This document shows, piece after piece, positions 1-5,817 of a stretch of DNA of 64,000 bases. Every line of letters begins with the position of its first letter. Within the stretch, counting starts at the first letter, position 1. The notes beneath the pieces are model-generated. The model saw only the letters and a program-made list of their open reading frames with translations. It had not been told where the DNA came from and searched no databases. The stretch is from Porphyromonadaceae bacterium (GTDB taxonomy: Bacteria > Bacteroidota > Bacteroidia > Bacteroidales > Dysgonomonadaceae): contig JAJFTO010000017.1 in the NCBI GenBank assembly GCA_021372865.1, positions 1-64,000 on the forward strand, given 5' to 3'. A program made the translations under genes and the position numbers.

Positions 1-76
1 TTTCCACTTCCTTGATTGCCTCTATCGCCACCTGGGCCTTGAAGGCTGCACTGTGTTTCTTTCTTCTTGTTGACAT
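1..76 (-). CDS. IS3-type transposase OrfA, N-terminal fragment at window edge
   Basis: Reading the minus strand from an ATG at 76 gives 25 residues starting MSTRRKKHSAAFKAQVAIEA, running off the window. This is the typical opening of the helix-turn-helix OrfA protein of IS3-family elements (HTH_Tnp_1), which binds the IS ends. A frameshifted OrfB integrase would be expected further left. Only the N-terminus is visible, so the exact IS group and whether the element is intact are unknown. Its upstream side abuts a truncated isomerase gene, which suggests this insertion broke that gene. Confidence 0.65.
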   Translation of the reverse strand, partial: MSTRRKKHSAAFKAQVAIEAIKEVE

Positions 77-120
77 AATGAGCAAATTTAATCGTTTTTT
101 ATTAAACTTACCCTGTGGTC
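1..120 (-). mobile_element. End of an IS3-family-like insertion sequence (partial)
   Basis: The first 76 bases encode, on the minus strand, the start of an IS3-type OrfA transposase. The element therefore runs off the left edge and its terminal end lies within about 77-120. The right border is estimated from where isomerase-like coding sequence begins on the plus strand. The terminal inverted repeat could not be confirmed because the other end is outside the window. Confidence 0.6.
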
Positions 121-122
121 TG

Positions 123-377
123 AATTATTGGGAGTATTATAGAAAGATATTTGAGCTCCATTTTAAAGATTTGAATTTGAAAGATGTGAAAGAAGCTCAC
201 GATGTAGTTTGGGGAACAGGAGTTAGTGATATAAAATCTCTAATCAAAGAAATGAAAAGACAAAAATTTGAAGGAGCAATCACTGTTGAGTATGAATATA
301 ACTGGGAGAATTCATATGAAGAAATCAATAAAAGTCTCAAAAACTTCATTTCATATGCAAATGAGTCAAATTATTAA
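123..377 (+). pseudogene. 3' remnant of a sugar phosphate isomerase/epimerase gene
   Basis: The reading frame ending at 377 encodes about 85 residues with the C-terminal pattern of TIM-barrel sugar phosphate isomerases/epimerases (xylose-isomerase-like). It contains an ELHFKDLN strand, a DVVWGTG loop, and a final strand plus helix beginning ITVEYEYNWENS. Family members are normally near 280-320 residues, so only the last quarter is present. The reading frame continues left without a stop into sequence antisense to the transposase start, which is an accidental open frame. The parsimonious reading is disruption by the IS element. Function is presumably lost. Confidence 0.6.
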
Positions 378-515
378 TATAAGTTCAAGATAAGAAAAGT
401 ATTAAAAAAATTTAGTTTTCATTCCACCCAGTAAAGAATATCTTGTTTATATTCAAACACTTACAAATATTCTTTTGAATAAAGTATAGATGAAGCGAAT
501 TTTCAATTAAAAAGA

Positions 516-1070
516 TTACGTAATAAAAAGTAGAAATAAAACTTTGGATAATGGCGATTCTTTTAATTTGATTAGTGATTTGCTAATTAAATTTCGACAG
601 GCAGCAACAGAAATTTGCATAATTTCTGCAATCTCTTCGTAACTATAACCCTGTTTATAACGCAGATAAACTATTTCCCGTTGGCGGTTACTTAACCGGT
701 TTAAAACACTATTTACAGCTTTACGAATTTCTTCCACATCCTCAGCCATTATAAGTTCATCCTCTATCGTTACACTCAAATTAAAAGCCATATTTTCTTC
801 AAAATCATTTTGAGAAGTAAATAAACCAGAATATAATCTATTCGTCCGATAGATATCTATAAGCCTGTTTCTTAGCGATCTTATCAGATAAAATTTAAGG
901 TTAGTTATATTGTTCAGTGATTCATGTTGAATGCATAATTTATAAAAAATATCATGAATGGCATCCATTATAGTCGGTTCATCAAAACCCAAATGAATAG
1001 CATACGAATAGAGTGTATTCAGATATTCGTCATAAATTAAACCTATATTTGAAATTTGTTGTTTTTTCAT
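516..1070 (-). CDS. RNA polymerase ECF-type sigma factor (Bacteroidetes expansion type)
   Basis: This is a 184-residue sigma-70 family protein. Residues about 10-85 fit region 2 (DAIHDIFYKL, then a run around RSLRNRLIDIYR). Residues about 115-165 fit region 4, with a helix-turn-helix (YLRYKQGYSYEEIAEIMQIS). In Bacteroidota such factors usually sit upstream of a FecR-type anti-sigma gene and a SusC/SusD pair. None is next to it here: downstream lie only the isomerase remnant and the IS. The gene and its flanks are clearly more AT-rich than the rest of the window, suggesting horizontal origin or a relic of a larger locus. The reading frame is intact, so it may still be active. Target promoters are unknown. 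Confidence 0.85.
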   Translation of the reverse strand: MKKQQISNIGLIYDEYLNTLYSYAIHLGFDEPTIMDAIHDIFYKLCIQHESLNNITNLKFYLIRSLRNRLIDIYRTNRLYSGLFTSQNDFEENMAFNLSVTIEDELIMAEDVEEIRKAVNSVLNRLSNRQREIVYLRYKQGYSYEEIAEIMQISVAACRNLISKSLIKLKESPLSKVLFLLFIT

Positions 1071-1351
1071 TAAAAGAAATAAACAAATGAACTATTGACA
1101 TGAGCTCGAGAAAAGAAAAGTTTTTAAAAGAAGTGGAGACAAAGAACATTATTTGTCCACTTACAGTTAAAAATAAATCACATAATAAACATAGATTTTA
1201 TGATCACAACAGACAAAGTTATTTATTTTTTCGTATCGCTCATTATTTAGTTACAAGATATTAAAAAGAAATTAAAAATCGTCTTAGTAAACAAAAGAAC
1301 TGACAATGTGTTAGGAGATTTTTTTTTAAAAATATGTTTTGTACATAAATA
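1071..1351. other. AT-rich spacer between the ECF sigma gene and gdhA
   Basis: This is a 281-base non-coding stretch with poly-A/T runs. No ORF of note, no tRNA and no strong hairpin was seen. It should hold the promoter of the minus-strand sigma gene and the 3' end of gdhA, but no convincing TAnnTTTG box or terminator could be assigned. Confidence 0.5.
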
Positions 1352-2689
1352 TCATAACACACCTTGGGCCATCATGGCATCGGCCACCTTCATGAATCCG
1401 GCAATGTTGGCTCCTTTCACGTAGTTGATATATTCGCCGTTCTTGCCGTAAGTCACACATTGCTCGTGAATATCGTTCATAATCTGGTGGAGCCAGCGGT
1501 CTACCTCCTCATTGCTCCAGGAGATATGCATGGCATTCTGTGTCATCTCAAGTCCTGAACAGGCCACACCCCCGGCATTGACAGCCTTTCCCGGCGCAAA
1601 AAGCATCTCATTTTCAATAAAGAAATCCACAGCATCGGAGGTACAGCCCATATTGGAAACCTCGGCTACCAGCAAGACGCCGTTTTTCTTCAATGTTTTG
1701 GCATCTTCCAGATTCAGTTCGTTCTGAATGGCACAGGGCAAAGCAATGTCCACCTTACATTCCCACGGTTTCTTTCCGGGGAAAAATTTTGCACGGGGAA
1801 ATTCATCGGCATAGGGAGCCACCACATCATTGCCCGAGTTGCGGAGTTCCAGCATAAAGGCTATCTTTTCGGGCATATTTACACCATCTTCATCATATAT
1901 ATATCCATCGGGGCCGGAGATTGCCACCACCTTGGCACCCAGCTCCGTGGCTTTTGTCACGGCGCCCCAGGCCACGTTTCCAAAGCCGGAAACAGCCACG
2001 GTTTTACCCCTCAGCCTGATGTGGTACTCGTCGCACATTTTCTGCACAAAATAGAGCGCGCCAAAACCTGTCGCTTCCGGGCGCAGGCGGGAACCACCAA
2101 ATGATATTCCCTTCCCGGTGAATGTACCGGTATGCTCGCGTGCCAGCTTCTTGTACATGCCAAACATGTACCCCACTTCACGGCCTCCCACACCAATGTC
2201 ACCCGCTGGCACATCGGTATCGGGACCCAGGTTTCTCCATAATTCGGTCACAAATGCCTGGCAAAAACGCATGATTTCAGCCTGAGAACGACCTTTCGGG
2301 GCAAAATCAGATCCACCCTTGGCTCCACCCATGGGGAGCGTGGTAAGCGCATTTTTAAAGGTCTGTTCAAAACCCAAAAATTTAAGGGAAGAAAGCGATA
2401 CGGAAGGATGGAACCGAATACCTCCCTTGTAAGGCCCGATGGCACCATTGAACTGCACCCTGTAACCGATATTCACCTGTACCCTGCCCTTGTCATCTAC
2501 CCAGGGCACCCGGAAGGTAAAAATACGATCCGGTTCCACGATACGCTCCACGATACCCGCCTTCTCAAATTCGGGATGTTGGTTATACACATCTTCAATG
2601 GAAATCAATACTTCTCTCACGGCTTGAAGGTATTCAGACTCGCCCGGATGCTTTGTCTCGAGGCCGATCATTATGTCATTCACTCTCAT
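1352..2689 (-). CDS. gdhA: NADP-type glutamate dehydrogenase
   Basis: This 445-residue protein is full length for the hexameric bacterial glutamate dehydrogenase family. The enzyme interconverts 2-oxoglutarate plus ammonium and L-glutamate, the main ammonium assimilation step in many Bacteroidales. The substrate-binding segment carries the catalytic lysine in PMGGAKGG (K124). The Rossmann domain has the pattern GKTVAVSGFGNVAWG near residue 230, and the C-terminal helical part is intact. The gene is monocistronic and divergent from trmB, with a TACCTTTG box 28-35 bases upstream of the start. Nothing looks damaged. NADP preference is inferred from similarity to the biosynthetic subgroup. Confidence 0.95.
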   Translation of the reverse strand: MRVNDIMIGLETKHPGESEYLQAVREVLISIEDVYNQHPEFEKAGIVERIVEPDRIFTFRVPWVDDKGRVQVNIGYRVQFNGAIGPYKGGIRFHPSVSLSSLKFLGFEQTFKNALTTLPMGGAKGGSDFAPKGRSQAEIMRFCQAFVTELWRNLGPDTDVPAGDIGVGGREVGYMFGMYKKLAREHTGTFTGKGISFGGSRLRPEATGFGALYFVQKMCDEYHIRLRGKTVAVSGFGNVAWGAVTKATELGAKVVAISGPDGYIYDEDGVNMPEKIAFMLELRNSGNDVVAPYADEFPRAKFFPGKKPWECKVDIALPCAIQNELNLEDAKTLKKNGVLLVAEVSNMGCTSDAVDFFIENEMLFAPGKAVNAGGVACSGLEMTQNAMHISWSNEEVDRWLHQIMNDIHEQCVTYGKNGEYINYVKGANIAGFMKVADAMMAQGVL

Positions 2690-2716
2690 AAAAAAGGTTA
2701 TTTAAAGTTAGTTGAG

Positions 2717-2724
2717 CAAAGGTA
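2717..2724 (-). promoter_or_regulatory. Bacteroidota -7 box for gdhA
   Basis: TACCTTTG on the minus strand matches the Bacteroidota consensus TAnnTTTG, 28 bases before the gdhA ATG. The -33 region is only a weak TTTA-like match. Confidence 0.55.
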
Positions 2725-2802
2725 GGGATTATTTTGAATTAAAGGAATGAAACACCCATCTATTTCAAAGATAAAAAGTTTCTGATTTTAACGTTTAAAT
2801 GT

Positions 2803-2810
2803 TACTTTTG
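2803..2810 (+). promoter_or_regulatory. Bacteroidota -7 box for trmB
   Basis: TACTTTTG matches TAnnTTTG and lies about 100 bases before the trmB start, implying an untranslated leader of roughly 90 bases. It is divergent from the gdhA promoter within the same 220-base spacer. Confidence 0.5.
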
Positions 2811-2909
2811 TAATGCACTTTTGCACATAATATTTTATGAAGCTCCCTCAATAAAGGCCACATAAACTCAAACGACAGCTTCACAAAGAGTTTCTCAATA
2901 CTTATTGAT

Positions 2910-3647
2910 ATGGCAAAAAACAAACTGGCCAAGTTTGCCGATATGGCCACCTACGAGAATGTTTTTCAATATGCTTTCGATACATTGAAGCAGGAGGGTT
3001 TCCCCTTAAAAGGAAGGTGGAACACTTATTTTCGTAACAACAACCCAATCGTGTTGGAACTGGGTTGCGGCAAAGGGGAGTATACGGTGGGGATGGCGCA
3101 CAAATATCCTGAAAAGAACTTTATCGGAATCGATATTAAGGGCGCCCGCATGTGGAAAGGGGCCACACAGGCGTTGGAAGAGAAGCTGGGCAACGTGGCA
3201 TTCATCCGTACGAATATCGATTTTATTTGCTATTTCTTTGCCGACAATGAGGTGTCTGAAATATGGATCACCTTTCCAGACCCTCAGATGAAGAAAGTAA
3301 ACAAACGGCTCACCGGTACCTACTTCATGGAAAAATACAGTGAAATCATGCACAATGAGGGCATCATTCACCTGAAGACAGACAGCAATTTTTTATTTAC
3401 TTATACCCGGGCCATGATTGCGGAAAATAAACTCGATGTCCTTTTTGAAACAGATGATCTCTATCACTCCGGACTACAGGATGATATTCTGGAAATTCAA
3501 ACTTTCTATGAACAACAATGGCGGGAACGAGGTTTATCTATCAAGTTTATAAAATTCGCCTGCCCCGGTGAGCGGCAGTGGGTAGAGCCCGACATCGAAA
3601 TTGAAAAGGACGACTATCGCAGCTTCGGCCGCAATGCGAGAATTTAA
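2910..3647 (+). CDS. trmB: tRNA (guanine-N7)-methyltransferase
   Basis: This 245-residue class I SAM-dependent methyltransferase of the TrmB family makes m7G46 in the variable loop of tRNAs. The SAM-binding motif is [12 protein letters not shown], followed by [13 protein letters not shown] and the family loop [13 protein letters not shown]-terminal segment with conserved acidic residues contacts tRNA. Length is normal for the Bacteroidales form. The ATG at 2910 follows an AT-rich leader, and no closer in-frame start conserves the N-terminus. It is followed by a spacer with 8-bp repeats and a broken four-helix-bundle gene, so it probably stands alone. Confidence 0.93.
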   Translation: MAKNKLAKFADMATYENVFQYAFDTLKQEGFPLKGRWNTYFRNNNPIVLELGCGKGEYTVGMAHKYPEKNFIGIDIKGARMWKGATQALEEKLGNVAFIRTNIDFICYFFADNEVSEIWITFPDPQMKKVNKRLTGTYFMEKYSEIMHNEGIIHLKTDSNFLFTYTRAMIAENKLDVLFETDDLYHSGLQDDILEIQTFYEQQWRERGLSIKFIKFACPGERQWVEPDIEIEKDDYRSFGRNARI

Positions 3648-3648
3648 A

Positions 3649-3680
3649 TTGACGTGATGATGTAATGATTTGTTGATTAT
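3649..3680 (+). repeat. Octad repeat array, plus orientation (left of four-helix-bundle gene)
   Basis: Four units of 8 bases that mostly begin with GA, with GAT as the common core, run to the ATG of the four-helix-bundle gene. Bases 3663-3677 are the reverse complement, with one mismatch, of 4040-4054 on the other side of that gene, giving an imperfect 15-bp inverted repeat around it. Confidence 0.6.
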
Positions 3681-4031
3681 GGATAGAAATGAGATAGTGG
3701 AAGTTAGTTTTGATTTCGCTCTACAAATTATTTCTTTTTGTGAAAAATTAGAGGAAAGCAAAAAGTTCATTATTGCAAACCAGCTATTAAAATCTGGTAC
3801 ATCTATAGGAGCAATATTCGCGAAGCACAAAATGCAGAAAGTATCACAGATTTCTTACACAAAATTAAAATTGCTGCAAAGGAGGCAGAGGAAACGGAAT
3901 ACTGGCTTTTATTATGCGAAAAATCCGAAAATTATCCTTTTACAGATGAACTATTAACAAAAATAATTAGCATCAAAAAAATACTGGCAAAGATCATTTC
4001 TTCAACAAGAAAAAAATCTGCTAATCTCTAA
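3679..4031 (+). pseudogene. Four-helix-bundle protein (S23/Avd-like), frameshifted
   Basis: The frame opens with MDRNEIVEVSFDFALQIISF and a typical helix containing NQLLKSGTSIGA, then leaves the family pattern. Removing a one-base deletion near 3814 (expected GCAAAT, seen GCAAT) restores the family continuation: NIREAQNAES, then KIKIAAKEAEETEYWL and a C-terminal helix stopping at 4031. The restored length is about 117 residues, normal for the family. These small proteins are related to those encoded in 23S rRNA intervening sequences and to the diversity-generating-retroelement accessory protein Avd. The cellular role of the solo versions is unknown. Inverted octad arrays flank the gene. A sequencing error is the alternative explanation for the shift. 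Confidence 0.8.
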
Positions 4032-4054
4032 ATTAGTAAATCAAAAAATCATTA
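4013..4054 (-). repeat. Octad repeat array, minus orientation (right of four-helix-bundle gene)
   Basis: Read on the minus strand from 4054, this is a series of 8-base units ending in GAT or AAT. It overlaps the last codons of the four-helix-bundle gene and reaches the mrp start codon at 4056. It is the same sequence class as 3649-3680 but opposite in orientation. Confidence 0.5.
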
Positions 4055-4055
4055 T

Positions 4056-5165
4056 ATGGCAATATACCCCAAGTTAATTATCGATGCACTGAAAAATGTG
4101 CGTTACCCCGGAACGGGACAGGATATAGTATCTGCCGGCATGGTGGCCGACGACATCCGCATTGAAGGTATGAAGGTGAGCTTCTCACTTATTACAGAAA
4201 AGGCACATGACCCATTTATCAAATCGGTCGTGAAGATGGCTGAGCAGGCTATTCTCACATACGCCGATGCGCATATCGACATCAAAGGCAACATCTCGGT
4301 AAAATCGAAGCAAGCTCCCCGACCCGCCCAGACCGAATTGCTTCCGGGTGTCAGGAACATCATCGCCGTCGCTTCCGGCAAGGGAGGCGTGGGCAAAAGC
4401 ACCGTCTGCTCCAATCTCGCCGTCGCCCTGGCGCGGAAAGGCTACAAGGTGGGACTGCTCGATGCCGATATTTTCGGACCTTCCGTACCCAAGATGTTTG
4501 GTGTGGAAGATGAGGGTCCGGTAATGGAACAGGTGGATGGACGGGACATGATGATGCCTATTGAAAACTATGGCGTAAAAATGCTTTCCATCGGCTTCTT
4601 TGTGAACAAGTCCGATGCCGTTGTCTGGCGTGGCGCCATGGCAAGCAATGCCTTGAAGCAACTTATTGGCGATGCCCATTGGGGTGAGCTCGATTATTTC
4701 CTGATCGACTTCCCGCCCGGAACGAGCGACATCCATCTCACGCTGGTACAGACGTTACCCATCACGGGTGCGGTGATTGTGAGTACCCCCCAGGAGGTGG
4801 CGCTAGCCGATGCACGCAAGGGTATCAGCATGTTCACCGGCGACAAGGTAAATGTACCCATTCTGGGACTGGTGGAAAATATGGCCTGGTTTACCCCTGC
4901 AGAGTTGCCGGAAAACAAATATTATATTTTCGGAAAGGATGGATGTAAGAAGCTAGCTGAAGAACAGGGTTATGCCCTGCTCGGACAGATACCCATCGTG
5001 CAGAGCATCCGGGAAGGAGGTGACGATGGTCGGCCCGTAGCATTGAATACCGACAGCATCACCGGCATGGCATTTGCCGAATTGGCTGACAATCTGGTGG
5101 AAGCGGTGGACAAACGCAACCGGGAACTTCCCGGAACAAAAATAGTAGAAGTACAAAAACATTAA
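4056..5165 (+). CDS. mrp: Mrp/NBP35-family iron-sulfur carrier ATPase
   Basis: This 369-residue protein has an N-terminal MIP18/DUF59 domain (about 1-85) and a P-loop ATPase of the Mrp/ApbC family. The deviant Walker A GKGGVGKST lies near residue 110, followed by DADIFGPSVPKMFG and the DFPPGTSD motif. Family members bind and transfer Fe-S clusters to apoproteins in the cytosol. The CxxC pair that bridges the cluster in many Mrp proteins is not visible: the stretch after ENMAWFTP has no cysteine pair. This appears to be usual in Bacteroidales versions, so cluster binding here may differ. The gene starts directly after an octad repeat array and is followed by another. Confidence 0.9.
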   Translation: MAIYPKLIIDALKNVRYPGTGQDIVSAGMVADDIRIEGMKVSFSLITEKAHDPFIKSVVKMAEQAILTYADAHIDIKGNISVKSKQAPRPAQTELLPGVRNIIAVASGKGGVGKSTVCSNLAVALARKGYKVGLLDADIFGPSVPKMFGVEDEGPVMEQVDGRDMMMPIENYGVKMLSIGFFVNKSDAVVWRGAMASNALKQLIGDAHWGELDYFLIDFPPGTSDIHLTLVQTLPITGAVIVSTPQEVALADARKGISMFTGDKVNVPILGLVENMAWFTPAELPENKYYIFGKDGCKKLAEEQGYALLGQIPIVQSIREGGDDGRPVALNTDSITGMAFAELADNLVEAVDKRNRELPGTKIVEVQKH

Positions 5166-5240
5166 ATGATTAGTAGATTAGCAGATCAGAACATCTGCAC
5201 ATCAACAAATCATCACATCAACAAATCATCACATCAATTT
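5162..5240 (-). repeat. Octad repeat array filling the mrp-NUDIX spacer
   Basis: On the minus strand almost the whole 79-base spacer resolves into about ten consecutive 8-base units ending in GAT or AAT. Within it, 5198-5237 is 2.5 copies of a perfect 16-bp unit (two octads). The orientation is the same as at 4013-4054 and opposite to 3649-3680. Confidence 0.7.
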
Positions 5241-5789
5241 ATGAACCATCCCTTGCATCAGTTTCGATTCTGCCCGAAGTGTGGTTCTTCACAGTTCGCG
5301 GAAAACAACGAAAAATCGAAGAAGTGTGCCGCCTGCGGTTTTGTCTACTACTTCAACTCCTCTGCCGCCGTGGTAGCAGTGATTAAAAATGCTGAAGGTG
5401 AGATTCTGGTTGCCCGCAGGGCCAAGGAGCCAGCAAAGGGTACCCTCGACCTTCCCGGCGGTTTCATCGATCCGTATGAGACAGCAGAAGAGGCAGTCCG
5501 CCGGGAAGTCGGGGAAGAAACGACCCTTCATGTGGTTTCATCCGAATATCTTTTCTCCATTCCGAATATTTATGTATATTCGGGCTTTGAAGTGCACACC
5601 GTGGATCTGTTTTTCCGCTGTATTGTGGACGACTTTCACGATTTACATCCACACGACGATGTGTCGGAACTGCAGTTTATTACTCCGGATAAACTTTCTC
5701 CGGCAGATTTCGGACTTACATCGATCAGACAGGGAGTGGAAAAATTACTCCGGGAGTATAAACATACAAAAAGGCCACACAGAAATTAA
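5241..5789 (+). CDS. NUDIX hydrolase with zinc ribbon
   Basis: This 182-residue protein has two CxxC pairs near residues 13-40 (FCPKCG and CAACG), forming a zinc ribbon like that of NADH/ADP-ribose pyrophosphatases. A NUDIX domain follows. The NUDIX box is complete: it opens GGFIDPYETAEEAVRREV and continues GEE, supplying the glutamates that bind Mg2+. Likely substrates are nucleoside diphosphate derivatives such as NADH or ADP-ribose, but specificity cannot be read. The frame is open back to 5166, but that part translates only the octad repeats, so the ATG at 5241 is preferred. Its 3' end is close to the TPR gene, and the two may be co-transcribed. Confidence 0.88.
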   Translation: MNHPLHQFRFCPKCGSSQFAENNEKSKKCAACGFVYYFNSSAAVVAVIKNAEGEILVARRAKEPAKGTLDLPGGFIDPYETAEEAVRREVGEETTLHVVSSEYLFSIPNIYVYSGFEVHTVDLFFRCIVDDFHDLHPHDDVSELQFITPDKLSPADFGLTSIRQGVEKLLREYKHTKRPHRN

Positions 5790-5817
5790 ATTACAGGGAA
5801 TCATAAAAATCCAGAAT

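Noticed and set aside
12..122. N-terminal part of the plus-strand open frame before the isomerase remnant
   Set aside because: It is antisense to the transposase start and not related to isomerases, so the frame is accidental there.
5198..5237. Tandem 16-bp repeat as a CRISPR array
   Set aside because: The units are contiguous with no unique spacers, and no cas genes are near.
5389..5817. N-terminal extension of the TPR open frame across the NUDIX gene
   Set aside because: It overlaps the NUDIX hydrolase in another frame, lacks TPR character, and a clear signal peptide starts at 5818.
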